From Halosimplex salinum (GTDB lineage Archaea > Halobacteriota > Halobacteria > Halobacteriales > Haloarculaceae): a stretch of 64,000 nucleotides of DNA. Shown here in pieces: positions 16,904 to 27,164 of this stretch. Under the pieces are notes generated by a model. The model had not been told where the DNA came from, made no database searches, and worked only from the letters and a program-made list of their open reading frames with translations. Where the stretch lies: contig NZ_QWGG01000003.1 in NCBI RefSeq assembly GCF_003730195.1, forward strand, positions 372,001-436,000, given 5' to 3'. Positions within the stretch are counted from its first letter, which is position 1. Every line of letters begins with the position of its first letter. The translations under genes were made by a program, and so were the position numbers.

Positions 16904-18151
16904 TCACCACGCCGTGAGCGCGTCGCGGCCGTGGTTATAGGAGAGGATGCCGAGGAAGGCGAACACGCCGGTGAAGGCGAAGGCGCCGCCGAGGTAGAAC
17001 ACCCAGTCGATGCCGACGTTACTCGTCAGCCACCCGCCGGCGAGCGGCGCGAGGACAGACCCCGGCCGCCAGACGAGGTCGCGCACCCCGAAACTGGAGG
17101 CGACGCCCTTGCCCTTCCCCTCGTCGGCGAACAGCGCCATGCTCGCGGGCTCGCGGATCGAGTCCGCGACGCCGAGCAGGCCGTTGAGCACGACGAGCGG
17201 CAGGAAGGCGGCGGAGAGTTCGCCGAGGAACGGGAAGGTGGTCGGGAGCGCGAGCGTCCCGCCGATGACCGGCGTGAACGGGACGGCCAGGGCGACGGTG
17301 CCGTAGAACAGGCCGCCGACGAACACGAAGCGAGCGCGGCCGAACCGGTCGGAGAGGCCGCCCGTGTACGGCTGGCAGAGCATGTTCGTGAACTTCTCGG
17401 CGGCGATGACGACCGCGACCGCCGTCGCGCTGTTGACGTAGCCGAGGCCGCCGTCCGCTGCCGCGAGGCCGGCGTAGATTGGCACCCACGTCCGCACGAG
17501 CGTCACCGCGACTGCGTACTGTGCGCGGAAACTCGTCATCGTGAGGATGCGCTTGTTGAACGCCAGATCGGTGAAGGGGAACCCGTGGATCCGGGTGTCG
17601 TCGGGCTCGACCCAGAGCCAGACGACGACGAACGCCGCCGCGGCGACGATCATCAGCAGCGTGAACACCGCCTCGAACCCGAACAGGTCGTACAGCGCCC
17701 CGGCGGAGAACGTCCCGCCGATGGCAGCCGCGAACCGCCAGGCGTTGGACGTCCCGATGGTGTTGGCCCGCTCGGACTCGCGGGCCAGGTCGCCCACGAG
17801 CGCCAGCGCGATGAGCCCGGCCGCGGTGGCGGCGATGCCCTGGACGGCTCTGACGGCGATGAACTGCCAGCTCGTCTCGACGAGGGCGAACCCGAAGTAG
17901 ACGAACACGGAGAGGCCGAGCCCGCCCAGGAGCACCGTGCGCTTGTCGTAGCGGTCGCCCGCCCACGAGATGGGGATGATCCCGACCGCCTGCGCGAACG
18001 TCAGCCCGGTCGCGAACAGCCCCAGGACGAACCCCTCCGCGCCGAGTTCGTTGATGAACGTCGGCAGGAGCGTCAGCAGGGTCACCAGCCCGAACGAACT
18101 CGCGAATCGCGTGAAGTAGAGCGCACGCAACTGCCGACCTGTGTCTGTCAC
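16904..18151 (-). CDS. Major facilitator superfamily transporter
   Basis: 415 residues with twelve predicted membrane helices. The MFS loop 2-3 motif is GDRYDKRTVLLGG (motif G-x-x-x-D-R-x-G-R-R variant), and its half-repeat is GGLSDRFGRARFVFVGG. It is a secondary carrier driven by an ion gradient. The sequence is closest in style to drug or metabolite efflux members, but the substrate cannot be inferred. It lies 117 bp downstream of ileS on the opposite side of no obvious partner, so is probably transcribed on its own. Confidence 0.9.
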   Translation of the reverse strand: MTDTGRQLRALYFTRFASSFGLVTLLTLLPTFINELGAEGFVLGLFATGLTFAQAVGIIPISWAGDRYDKRTVLLGGLGLSVFVYFGFALVETSWQFIAVRAVQGIAATAAGLIALALVGDLARESERANTIGTSNAWRFAAAIGGTFSAGALYDLFGFEAVFTLLMIVAAAAFVVVWLWVEPDDTRIHGFPFTDLAFNKRILTMTSFRAQYAVAVTLVRTWVPIYAGLAAADGGLGYVNSATAVAVVIAAEKFTNMLCQPYTGGLSDRFGRARFVFVGGLFYGTVALAVPFTPVIGGTLALPTTFPFLGELSAAFLPLVVLNGLLGVADSIREPASMALFADEGKGKGVASSFGVRDLVWRPGSVLAPLAGGWLTSNVGIDWVFYLGGAFAFTGVFAFLGILSYNHGRDALTAW

Positions 18152-18268
18152 TGGTCGACCGGTTACCGTATGCGTAAAAAGGGCTTCCGATACTCGAAGA
18201 ACTCTCTCCCATCGGCGACAGGTCGGCGGTGGCCGCGACGCCGGTTCGGCCGCCGGCTCTCGGACCGC

Positions 18269-21200
18269 TCAGTCCGACGCTTCCGCGGCCGCCAGCGGTT
18301 CGATCGCTATCTCCACCTCGATCTCCTCGACGTCCCAGGTCTTGCGGTGGCCGTCCGAGACCGCACCGACCTCCTCGGCGCGGACCTCGTCGGCGATGAG
18401 GGCCTCGTGTTCCGAGACGAGGTCGGCGATGCGGTCGTCCTGCACGTCGTACTCCAGGCGGATCGGCTCCTCCATGTCCAGTTCGAGCTCCTTTCGCATC
18501 TCCTGGACGCGGCGGATGACCTCGCGGGCGTACCCCTCGCTCTCGATGTCCTCGGTGAGCGTGGTGTCGACGTAGACGACGCCCTCGCCGTCGAGCGCCT
18601 GGAACTCCGCGCCGGCGACACCGTCGGGCGTGTGACGGACGAACTCGACCATCTCCTCGTCGAGGTCGACCGGTTCGTCGAGGGCGGTGGCGACCGCCGA
18701 TTCGAGCGCTTCGACGGTCGGCTCGGCCACGCGGGCGTCGTTGAGCGCGCCCATGACGCGACCGGCGTCGTCGCCGAACGCCGGTCCGAGGAGGCTCATG
18801 TCCGCCTCGGCGGAGTAGGTGAGTTCGCCCCACTCGCCGTCGGGGCCGACGACCTCGATCTCGCGAGCGTTGAGCCGGTCGGCTAGCATGTCCGCGCGGA
18901 GGTCGACCGTCCCGGCCACGTCGGTGGCGTCGGCCTCGCCCACGTCGTCGACGTCGACGACGACGCGTTTGACCGGCCAGCGGAGCTTGCGTTCGGCCTG
19001 CTGGCGGGCGTTCGACCCCGCTTCCTCGACGGCGCGGACGATCTCGACGTCCTGCTCGAGGCCCACGTCGCGCCACTGGTCGTCGGCCTCGGGCCAGTCG
19101 CACATGTGGACCGTCGGGTGCCCGGCGTCACCGGTCAGGGAGCCGTACACTTCCTCGGCGACGAAGGGCGTGAACGGCGCGAACAGCGTCGCGACTTCTT
19201 CGAGGACGGTGTAGAGCGTGGTGTAGGCCGCGCGCTTGCTCGGGGAGTCCGACTCGTCCCACATGCGCTCGCGGACCACCTGCACGTAGAACCGGGAGAC
19301 GTCCTCGACGACGAAGTCGATGAGGGTGTTGACCGCGCGGCCGTTCTCGAACTCCTCCATCGCGTCGGTCATCTCCGCCTCCACCGTCTGGAGCCGGGAG
19401 AGCACCCACTCGTCGACGAGTTCGAGGTCGTCTTCGACGTCCGCCAGCGAGACCGCGTCGGGGTCGAAGTCGTCGGCGCGCATGTACGGGAGCGGGAAGC
19501 GCGCGACGTTCCAGAGGATGTTGAGGCGGCGCTGCATCTCCTGGGTCTCGTCCCAGGAGAAGTTCATGTCCTCGCCCTGCGCGGTGACCGAGAGCAGGAA
19601 CAGGCGCATCGGGTCGACGCCGTACTCGTCGATGACCTCGTGGGGGTCCACGAGGATGCCCTTCGACTTGGACATGCCGCGACCGTCGGGCATGTTGGCG
19701 TAGCCGTGCATCAGGACCTGCTTGTACGGGATCTCGCCGGTCGCGGCGGTGGACATCCCGAGTTGCGACCAGAACCACCCGCGGGTCTGGTCGTGGGCCT
19801 CCATGATGAGGTCGGCGGGCCACAGCTCGTCGAATCGGCTCTCGTCTTCGGGGTAGTTCAGCGTGCCCCACGTCGCGACCGAGGAGTCCAGCCACACGTC
19901 GAACACGTCCGGGACGCGCTCGTAGGTCGTCCCGTCTTCGGTGATCGTCAGGTCGTCGACGGTGTCCTTGTGGAGGTCGACGCTGTCGGGATCGATCTCC
20001 TGATCGACCCGCTCTGCGAGCTCCTCGCGGTCACCGACGACGATGGCCTGCTCCATGCTCCCGTCCCAGTCGTCGCTCGGGATCCAGATCGGGATCGGGA
20101 TGCCCCAGTAGCGCTGTCGGGAGACGTTCCAGTCGGGCGCGTCCTCGACGAAGTCGCGGAAGCGGTTGTCGCGGGCCCACTGCGGGTACCACTCGGAGTC
20201 CTCGATGTTCGCGAGGAGTTCCTCTTTGATGTCGGTGACCGTGATGAACCACTGGTCGGTGACGATCTGGATGATCCCCGTGTCACAGCGCCAGCAGTGC
20301 CCGTAACTGTGAGACGTGGTCTGCTCGGCGAGGAGCGCGCCGTTGTCCTCGAGGTCGTCCATGATGTCCCGATCCGCGTCCTTGACGAACTCGCCGGCGT
20401 ACGCGCCGGCGCTGTCGTCGTAGACGCCGTCGGCGCCGACGGGACAGAAGATGTCCAGTCCGAGTTCGGTGCCGCGCTCGAAGTCCTCCTCACCGTGACC
20501 CGGCGCGGAGTGGACGAGCCCCGTGCCCTCGCCCTCGGTGTCGACGTAGTCGCCGGTGTAGACCTCCAGCGCGCCCTCGCCGCTGGGCGCGTCGGGCACT
20601 TCCTCGCGGAGCGGGTGCTCGTAGCTCCAGCCCACTAGGTCCTCGCCGGTCAGCTCCTCGACGACCTCGTAGTCGTCGTAGCGCCCGGTCGAGAGCACGC
20701 TGTCGACCTTCGCCTCGGCGACGTACAGCCGTTCGGTCTCGCCGTCCTTCGTGGCGTCGACGCCGACGTAACTCCCCTCGCCGTCGACGGCGACGAACGT
20801 GTTGGCGGGGATGGTCCACGGCGTCGTTGTCCAGATGACGAGGTATCCGTCCCGGTCTTCGAGGTCGAACTTGACGTAGATCGAGGGGTCCTCGACGTCC
20901 TCGTACTCGACCTCGTTGTTGGCGATGGCGGTCTCGCAGCGCGGGCACTGGGAGATGGAGCGCTGGCCCTGCTCGACGAGGCCGCGCTGGTGGGCCTGCT
21001 CGAAGCCCCACCACGCCGCTTCCATGTACTCCGGCGTGACCGTCTTGTACGGGTCGTCCCAGTCCATCCAGACGCCGAAGGACTTGAAGTCCGCCTGGAG
21101 CCCTTCGAGCTGCTCGTCGGCGTAGGCCTTGCACTCGTCGATGAAGTTCTGCTCGCCGAACTCCTCGATGTCCTTCTTGTTCTCGAAGTCCAGGCGCTCC

Positions 21201-21541
21201 TCGACGCGCGTCTCGATGGGCAGGCCGTGCATGTCGTAGCCCGGCCGGTCGGTCACGTCGTAGCCCTGCATGCGGAGGTAGCGGATGTAGCAGTCCTTCA
21301 GCGTCTTGTTCCAGGTGGTGCCCATGTGGGCGGACCCGGAGGTGTACGGCGGGCCGTCGACGAAGAAGTAGTCCTCGCCCTCGGATCGGTGCTCGACCGT
21401 CTGCTCGTAGGCGTCGACGGCGTCCCAGTAGTCGAAGACGCGGTCCTCGACCGCGTCCGGGTCGTACTGGTCGGGCACGTCCGCGAACCGCTCCGTGCGG
21501 GCCGCGGCGTCCCCGTCTCCGTCGGCGTCGTCCGTGCTCAT
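18269..21541 (-). CDS. ileS: Isoleucyl-tRNA synthetase
   Basis: 1090 residues. It charges tRNA-Ile with isoleucine. The class I signatures are present: the HIGH-type motif appears as SGSAHMGTTWNK (HMGT variant, as usual in archaeal IleRS), the KMSKS loop is GMSKSKG, and the CP1 editing domain and anticodon-binding C-terminal region follow. Zinc-type Cys pairs (CPRCET and CWRCDTG) are in the expected inserts. The start is MSTDDADGDGD; an open frame upstream is not family-like. It is divergent from the fucosidase gene. Confidence 0.97.
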   Translation of the reverse strand: MSTDDADGDGDAAARTERFADVPDQYDPDAVEDRVFDYWDAVDAYEQTVEHRSEGEDYFFVDGPPYTSGSAHMGTTWNKTLKDCYIRYLRMQGYDVTDRPGYDMHGLPIETRVEERLDFENKKDIEEFGEQNFIDECKAYADEQLEGLQADFKSFGVWMDWDDPYKTVTPEYMEAAWWGFEQAHQRGLVEQGQRSISQCPRCETAIANNEVEYEDVEDPSIYVKFDLEDRDGYLVIWTTTPWTIPANTFVAVDGEGSYVGVDATKDGETERLYVAEAKVDSVLSTGRYDDYEVVEELTGEDLVGWSYEHPLREEVPDAPSGEGALEVYTGDYVDTEGEGTGLVHSAPGHGEEDFERGTELGLDIFCPVGADGVYDDSAGAYAGEFVKDADRDIMDDLEDNGALLAEQTTSHSYGHCWRCDTGIIQIVTDQWFITVTDIKEELLANIEDSEWYPQWARDNRFRDFVEDAPDWNVSRQRYWGIPIPIWIPSDDWDGSMEQAIVVGDREELAERVDQEIDPDSVDLHKDTVDDLTITEDGTTYERVPDVFDVWLDSSVATWGTLNYPEDESRFDELWPADLIMEAHDQTRGWFWSQLGMSTAATGEIPYKQVLMHGYANMPDGRGMSKSKGILVDPHEVIDEYGVDPMRLFLLSVTAQGEDMNFSWDETQEMQRRLNILWNVARFPLPYMRADDFDPDAVSLADVEDDLELVDEWVLSRLQTVEAEMTDAMEEFENGRAVNTLIDFVVEDVSRFYVQVVRERMWDESDSPSKRAAYTTLYTVLEEVATLFAPFTPFVAEEVYGSLTGDAGHPTVHMCDWPEADDQWRDVGLEQDVEIVRAVEEAGSNARQQAERKLRWPVKRVVVDVDDVGEADATDVAGTVDLRADMLADRLNAREIEVVGPDGEWGELTYSAEADMSLLGPAFGDDAGRVMGALNDARVAEPTVEALESAVATALDEPVDLDEEMVEFVRHTPDGVAGAEFQALDGEGVVYVDTTLTEDIESEGYAREVIRRVQEMRKELELDMEEPIRLEYDVQDDRIADLVSEHEALIADEVRAEEVGAVSDGHRKTWDVEEIEVEIAIEPLAAAEASD

Positions 21542-21717
21542 ACAGTGACGAACCCGCCCGACGCTCTTGGAAACTTCGATTACGTGGTCGCGACGACCGG
21601 CCCCACTGAGCAGAGCGTCCGCCTCACAGTCGGCGACGCGGTGGCCGGGTCCACGGACTGCGGACGGCGTGGGAACGTGTCGCAAGCTATTTGCGATCGA
21701 GTGACGGGGCTACGCGC

Positions 21718-23133
21718 ATGTCGAACTACGAACCGACGTGGGAGTCGCTGGACGCCCACGAGGTCCCCGAGTGGTTCCGCGACGCGAAACTCGGCATCTT
21801 CGTCCACTGGGGGCTCTACTCGGTCCCCGCGTGGGCGCCGCCCGACGCGGACATCGGCGGCGAGGACGCCTCCCCGTACGCCGAGTGGTACCCCTACTAC
21901 ATGTACGAGGACGGGTCGCCGACCCGGGAGTACCACCGCGAGACGTACGGCGAAGACGTGGAGTACATCGACTTCGCCGAGGAGTTCACCGCCGAGGACT
22001 GGGACCCCGGCCGCTGGGCGGACTTCTTCGCCGACGTGGGCGCTGGATACGTCGTCCTGACCGCGGAACACCACGACGGCTACCCGCTGTGGGACTCCCA
22101 CTACGCCAGCCACACCGCCGCGACCAGCGGGCCCGAACGCGACCTCGTCGGCGACCTCTGCGAGGCGGTCCGGGAACGCGACCTCCGGTTCGCGGCGTCC
22201 TACCACGCCAACTTCAACTACTACCAGCCCGGGTTCGAGGGCCAGTTCGGCCACCCCGACTTCGCGGCGGGGCACCCGTTCGACGACGACGCAGGTCCCG
22301 GCCCGGAGTACGTCGACTTCATGAACGCCAAACACCGGGAACTGATCCGGAAGTACCGGCCGGACCTGCTGTGGTTCGACGTACCCAAAGCCCACAGCGA
22401 CCACCTCGAAGCGAAGGAACTCGTCGCCGACTACTACAACGCGGCCGAGCAGTGGGGCAAGGAAGTGGCGGTCAACGACCGCGCGTCGACGGACTCGATC
22501 GGGGGCCCCCTGGCCGAGGACGACAGCGACGACGTGACCCACGGCGACTTCGAGACGCCGGAGTACTACACGTACGACGAGATCCGCGACGACCCCTGGG
22601 AGGCGACCCGCGGCATCGGTCACTCGTTCGGGTACAACCAGGTGGAAGACGAGGAGGACCATCTCGCTCCCGTCGAACTCGTCCGCTCGTTCGTCGACGT
22701 CGTCTCGAAGAACGGCAACCTCCTCCTGAACGTCGGTCCCAGAGCCGACGGCACGATCCCCGAGATCCAGCGCGAGCGGCTGGCGGCACTGGGCGACTGG
22801 CTCGCGGTCAACGGCACCGCGATCTTCGGAACCAGGCCCTGGGTCGTCTCGGCGGACGACGACGGCGAGACACAGATCCGATACACGTGGCGCGACGGTG
22901 ACCTGTTCGCGATCGCCCTCGAGTGGCCCGGCGACCGCCTCGAACTCTCGGTCCCGGCCCACGTCTCGCTCGCCGACGCGCCCGACGCGGCGCTGCTGAC
23001 CGGCGACGGCGACGCCGAGGCGTCCGCGACGCTGCGCGACGACGCGCTCGTCGTCTCGCTCCCGGAACGACCCGACCACGACCACGCCTACGCGGTCCGG
23101 CTCTCGGGCGTCACCAACCCCCGGCAGGAGTGA
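21718..23133 (+). CDS. Alpha-L-fucosidase, glycoside hydrolase family 29
   Basis: 471 residues. A retaining GH29 enzyme releasing alpha-linked L-fucose. The N-terminal KLGIFVHWGLYSVPAW (24-39) and VVLTAEHHDGYPLWDS are classic; the likely nucleophile is Asp221 in PDLLWFD. A C-terminal beta-sandwich follows the KNGNLLLNVGPRADGTIP strand. There is no signal peptide, so it should act on imported oligosaccharides in the cytoplasm. No other fucose genes are beside it. The start (MSNYEP) gives a leaderless-like spacing. Confidence 0.93.
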   Translation: MSNYEPTWESLDAHEVPEWFRDAKLGIFVHWGLYSVPAWAPPDADIGGEDASPYAEWYPYYMYEDGSPTREYHRETYGEDVEYIDFAEEFTAEDWDPGRWADFFADVGAGYVVLTAEHHDGYPLWDSHYASHTAATSGPERDLVGDLCEAVRERDLRFAASYHANFNYYQPGFEGQFGHPDFAAGHPFDDDAGPGPEYVDFMNAKHRELIRKYRPDLLWFDVPKAHSDHLEAKELVADYYNAAEQWGKEVAVNDRASTDSIGGPLAEDDSDDVTHGDFETPEYYTYDEIRDDPWEATRGIGHSFGYNQVEDEEDHLAPVELVRSFVDVVSKNGNLLLNVGPRADGTIPEIQRERLAALGDWLAVNGTAIFGTRPWVVSADDDGETQIRYTWRDGDLFAIALEWPGDRLELSVPAHVSLADAPDAALLTGDGDAEASATLRDDALVVSLPERPDHDHAYAVRLSGVTNPRQE

Positions 23134-23306
23134 CCCCCTCCACCGCCCGCCGTCGACCGCTGTCGACGCGACCGGGCCGCTCGCCCCTGTGAGTCCACGG
23201 CTGACGGCGACGAGCGACGCGCACTCGAGTGGTCGGGCGACGCCGCGACTGTCCGGCTCGGCGACACAGATATTTCACGTCGGCGGCCCTACGATGCCGG
23301 CAACGG

Positions 23307-24146
23307 ATGGCGGACTCGGTGGAGGCCTCCGATGCCGTACACGACCGCGACGAGCACCACGAGCGCAGCCGCTGGCCGGTGATCGGTGCCGCGGGAGCGG
23401 CCGCGCTCTACGTCGGGGTCGCGCTGGTCTTCGTCTCGGAGTCGGTCCCGATGGTGCCGACGGCGCTCGGACTCGCCGTCGCCGTCGCCGGCACCGTCGG
23501 ACTCGTCGTCGGGTTACTCGGGTGGACCGACGAGGCGTTCCTCGACGGCTACCTGGCGCGGGGCGTCACGGACTACCCGACAGACGACGCGAACCGGATC
23601 AAGTACCGGGCGACGATGGTCGTCTTCCTGGCGACGGATCTCGCGACGTTCGCCGCCGGGTTCGTCTACTACTTCTTCGTCCGGGCGGGGACGTGGCCGC
23701 CCGCCGAACTCCCGCACCTGTTGACCTCGCTCGTGGCGGTCAACACGCTGGTCCTGCTCGCCAGCAGCGTCACGCTCCACTACGCCCACCACGCCCTGCA
23801 CGAGGGCGAGCGCCGCCGCTTCGAGACGCTACTGGGCGTGACGCTGCTCGCGGGCGTCCTCTTCGTCGCGGGGCAGGCCTACGAGTACTTCACCTTCGTC
23901 GTCGAGGAGGGATTCACGCTCACCGACGGCGTCTTCGCGAGCGCCTTCTACGGGCTGACGGGCCTGCACGGCCTGCACGTCTCCCTCGGCGTCGTGTTGC
24001 TCGGGCTGCTGGCCGTGCGCGCCCGCCGCGGGCACTTCGGCCCCGAGCGCGACACCGCGGTGGTGACCGTCTCGCTGTACTGGCACTTCGTCGACGCCGT
24101 CTGGGTCTTCCTCGTCGTCGTCCTGTACGTCGGCGCGTCGGTGTGA
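23307..24146 (+). CDS. coxC: Heme-copper oxidase subunit III
   Basis: 279 residues with about seven membrane helices. Subunit III stabilises the oxidase and its proton-delivery path. Recognisable features are the FVYYFFVRAGTWPP loop, LHYAHHALHEGERR, the EYF in GQAYEYFTF, and the C-terminal LTGLHGLHVSLGVVLL plus SLYWHFVDAVWVFLVVVLY, which is diagnostic. It begins at MADSVEAS. It lies on the plus strand at the edge of the oxidase locus, convergent with the small membrane-protein gene. Confidence 0.92.
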   Translation: MADSVEASDAVHDRDEHHERSRWPVIGAAGAAALYVGVALVFVSESVPMVPTALGLAVAVAGTVGLVVGLLGWTDEAFLDGYLARGVTDYPTDDANRIKYRATMVVFLATDLATFAAGFVYYFFVRAGTWPPAELPHLLTSLVAVNTLVLLASSVTLHYAHHALHEGERRRFETLLGVTLLAGVLFVAGQAYEYFTFVVEEGFTLTDGVFASAFYGLTGLHGLHVSLGVVLLGLLAVRARRGHFGPERDTAVVTVSLYWHFVDAVWVFLVVVLYVGASV

Positions 24147-24155
24147 GTGGTGGTC

Positions 24156-24758
24156 TCAGGCCCCCTGCTCGACGGCCGCGAGCCGGCGGTACATCGGGGG
24201 CGCGAGGATCCAGACGACGCCCAGCAGGATGGCGGCGACGCCCAGCGGGAACAATAGCGGGTCGACCGAGGCACACCGGTTGTTCGAGGTGAGCGTCGCG
24301 TACCGCGTCTCCCCGTCCTGGCGTATCAACACGCCGCTCTCGAAGGCCTCGCGGTGAGCGAACTCGCCGCGGACCGCCCCCTCCCGTTGCGGGTCCGACC
24401 GGGCCTCCTCGACGGCCGCCTGCTCCGCGGGCGTGAGCTCCTCGAACGCCAGTTCCGGCAGTTCGAGCGTCTCGTCGTCGGTCAGCTCGACCGTCTCTGC
24501 GGCGGTGTGGACGGTGACCGTCGGCGCGCCGCACAGGCCCAGTTCCTGCTGGAGCGGTGCGTAGCCGCCGACCACCCCCGCGCCGATGCCGACCGCGATG
24601 AGCAGCGACCCGGCGAAGGGGATGACGTAGGTCAGGAACCGCGACTCGGCGAAGGAGTCGTCCTCGGCCGCGTCGCCGGCGTCGCCGGGGGCGGCCGTGC
24701 TCCGCCGGTCGCTCCCGCCGGGGGCGTCCGGGTCGGTGGAGTCGGTCGGTCCGGTCAT
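24156..24758 (-). CDS. Two-helix membrane protein of the oxidase locus
   Basis: 200 residues. After a disordered N-terminus there is one membrane helix (about 50-70), an exposed acidic domain with two Cys (LGLCGAPTV and NNRCASVD) that may pair by a disulfide, and a second helix near the C-terminus. Its ATG overlaps the coxA stop as ATGA, so it is translationally coupled to subunit I. I infer an assembly or accessory role for the oxidase; no family function is known to me. Confidence 0.7.
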   Translation of the reverse strand: MTGPTDSTDPDAPGGSDRRSTAAPGDAGDAAEDDSFAESRFLTYVIPFAGSLLIAVGIGAGVVGGYAPLQQELGLCGAPTVTVHTAAETVELTDDETLELPELAFEELTPAEQAAVEEARSDPQREGAVRGEFAHREAFESGVLIRQDGETRYATLTSNNRCASVDPLLFPLGVAAILLGVVWILAPPMYRRLAAVEQGA

Positions 24759-27022
24759 CGGTCCTGGTGCCACCGCGCGGTGAGGGATCCGAAGGTGAAG
24801 CCGAGGCCGAAGCCGTAGGCCCAGTGGGCGACGACGGTGAAGACGAGGTAGCCGACGAGAGCCAGGTCGGACTGCCCGGTGTAGAACGCGACCGCGAACC
24901 CCGGTGCGGCGATGGACGCGAACCAGATGCCCGTGACGAACTCGTAGCGACCGGGCAGGAAGCCCGACATCGCACCGTACAGCAGCGGCCAGGTCAGGAC
25001 GCCGCCGACGACGAACAGCCCGACGCCCACGGCGAGCGAGGCGTCGAGGCCGACCAGTTCCGACAGTTCCGCGAACGCCGCGGGGTCGAGAAGGCCGATG
25101 ACGACGGCGACGACCAGCACCGGTGCCATCAACACGAGGCCGACGACCCCGCCGGCCGCCGCGAACCCCGCGTCCTCAAGGAAGAGGCCGACGGTGTCCG
25201 AGAACTGCCCGAGGACGGCCGGGCTCCCGCGCTCGGCCGTCGTCGTCGCCGACGGCCGCGTCTCCTCGGGTTCGGGCGTCTCGATGGCGTACCGCGATTC
25301 GAGGCGGCGCTCGAACCACTGCCACTCGCGGGTGAACTGGTCGGTCTCCTTGAGGTCCCAGGGGTCGGCGTCGGCGACCGGTTCGCCGAAGCGAGCCGAC
25401 CAGACCATGTTGTAGAGCCACAGCAGGACGCTCAGCCCGATAACGTAGGCGCCGATGGTCGCCGCCTGCTGGAGCGGCGCGTACGCGGCCGGGTAGTTGG
25501 CGTACCGCCGCGGGAGTTCGAGCAGCCCCAGCACGAGCAGGGTTCCGAAGGTGACGACGACGCCGAACACGAGCAGCCCCGACTGGAACAGCGCGAGTTT
25601 CCGGTCGTAGAGCCGTCCCGTCAGGATGGGGTACCAGTAGTAACTGGCCGCGAACATCATGAACGGGATGATCCCCATGAGGATGAGGTGGAAGTGGCCG
25701 ACGACGTAGTAGGTGCCGTGGTAGACGACGTCGACGGGGACCGCTGCGAGGAAGACGCCGGTGACGCCGCCGACGACGAACACGCCGATGGCGGAGACAC
25801 AGAGGACGAGCGGTGCGGTGACCCTGACGTCGCCGTCCCACATCGTCGTCAGCCAGTTGAACACCTTGATCGCCGAGGGAACGGCGATGGCGATGGAGAC
25901 GGCCATGAAGCTCGACTGGAGGCGCGGGTCCATGGTCGTCGTGAACATGTGATGCGCCCAGACGCCGAAGCTCATGACGCCGATGGCCAGCGTCGAGTAG
26001 ACGATGAAGCGGAAGCCGAACAGTTTGCGGCCGACGAACTTCGGGAGGATGGTGCTCATCAGCCCCGTCGCCGGGAGGAAGATGATGTACACCTCGGGGT
26101 GGCCGAAGAACCAGAACAGGTGCTGCCAGAGCATCGGTGACCCGCCGTCGACGGCGAAGAAGGTCGTCCCGAGGTTGCGGTCGAGCAGGAGCATCACGAC
26201 GGCGCTCCCCAGCAGCGGGAACGCGAAGACGATCAGCCCGCTGGTGGTCAGCATGTTCCACGAGAAGATGTCGAGATTCGCCCACGTGACGCCCTCCGCG
26301 CGCTCGTAGACGATGGTGACGATGAAGTTGATCGCGCCGATGGTCGTCGCGATGCCGCTGAGGTGGAGGCCGAGCAGCAGGAGGTCGATCTGTGGGTTCG
26401 CCGTCGTCGCGGACAGCGGCGTGTACAGCGTCCACCCGACGGACACCTCCTCAAGCGTCGCGGCGGCGCTGGCGAGTTCGCCGACGCCGACGGCCCCGAG
26501 CGCCTGCGCGGTTACCTGCGCGAACAGGCCCGCGCGGGCGAGAACCAGCGCCGGCGGGAGCAGCCAGAACCCGATGGCGTTCAGTCGCGGGAAGGCCATG
26601 TCGTCGGCGCCGAGCACCAGCGGCAGGAAGTAGTTCCCGAGGCCGAAGAAGACGGGCGTGACGAAGAAAAACAGCATCGTCAGCCCGTGCATGGTGAAGA
26701 GGGCGTTGTAGGTCCGCTCGGACCAGATGTCGGCCGCGGGGGTGAGCAGTTCCGTCCGGAGCATCATGCCGTCGATCCCGCCCCACAGCGCGGCGACGGT
26801 CCCCAGCGCGATGTACAGCAGGCCGATGTCGCGGTGGTTCGTCGTCGTCAGCCACCGGAGTACCTGTGATTTGATCACGTCGGCGTCGACGACGACGCGA
26901 CGCCGCGGCGGATACCCGCCGTCGGGTTCGCGGCCCGCCCGGCGCCACGGCTGCCAGTAGACGAGCGCGACCCCCGACAGGACCGCACAGAGCGCGACGA
27001 CCTCGACGAGTGCGCGGTTCAT
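24755..27022 (-). CDS. coxA: Heme-copper oxidase subunit I
   Basis: About 755 residues, long for the family. The catalytic core has the Cu-B and heme ligands in order: His in TMHGLTMLFFFV, the HPEVY motif with the His-Tyr pair (FFGHPEVYIIFLP), the HH pair in WAHHMFTTTMD, and GHFHLILMG near the proximal heme ligands. It is preceded by an extra N-terminal helix and followed by a linker and about four to five more helices (after about residue 590). It is an electron-input terminal oxidase reducing O2. A GTG two codons upstream (27028) is an alternative start. Confidence 0.95.
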   Translation of the reverse strand: MNRALVEVVALCAVLSGVALVYWQPWRRAGREPDGGYPPRRRVVVDADVIKSQVLRWLTTTNHRDIGLLYIALGTVAALWGGIDGMMLRTELLTPAADIWSERTYNALFTMHGLTMLFFFVTPVFFGLGNYFLPLVLGADDMAFPRLNAIGFWLLPPALVLARAGLFAQVTAQALGAVGVGELASAAATLEEVSVGWTLYTPLSATTANPQIDLLLLGLHLSGIATTIGAINFIVTIVYERAEGVTWANLDIFSWNMLTTSGLIVFAFPLLGSAVVMLLLDRNLGTTFFAVDGGSPMLWQHLFWFFGHPEVYIIFLPATGLMSTILPKFVGRKLFGFRFIVYSTLAIGVMSFGVWAHHMFTTTMDPRLQSSFMAVSIAIAVPSAIKVFNWLTTMWDGDVRVTAPLVLCVSAIGVFVVGGVTGVFLAAVPVDVVYHGTYYVVGHFHLILMGIIPFMMFAASYYWYPILTGRLYDRKLALFQSGLLVFGVVVTFGTLLVLGLLELPRRYANYPAAYAPLQQAATIGAYVIGLSVLLWLYNMVWSARFGEPVADADPWDLKETDQFTREWQWFERRLESRYAIETPEPEETRPSATTTAERGSPAVLGQFSDTVGLFLEDAGFAAAGGVVGLVLMAPVLVVAVVIGLLDPAAFAELSELVGLDASLAVGVGLFVVGGVLTWPLLYGAMSGFLPGRYEFVTGIWFASIAAPGFAVAFYTGQSDLALVGYLVFTVVAHWAYGFGLGFTFGSLTARWHQDR

Positions 27023-27164
27023 CGCCACCGGCGACTCACCTCCGTCGAGGAGGTGTTGCGGAGTGGTACCACGCCACGTCCCATGTCCGCACGTGACGCC
27101 CGGAACGATAATAAAACCAGTCTGTCCGATAACACTATTGGCGTGCTATGCGTTGACTCGAAAC

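Noticed and set aside
18269-21541. Unusual HMGT in place of HIGH in IleRS
   Set aside because: This variant is usual in archaeal IleRS and not a sign of a defect.
24767-26140. Plus-strand frame across coxA
   Set aside because: Asp/Glu/Arg-rich shadow of a clearly real membrane-protein gene on the minus strand.
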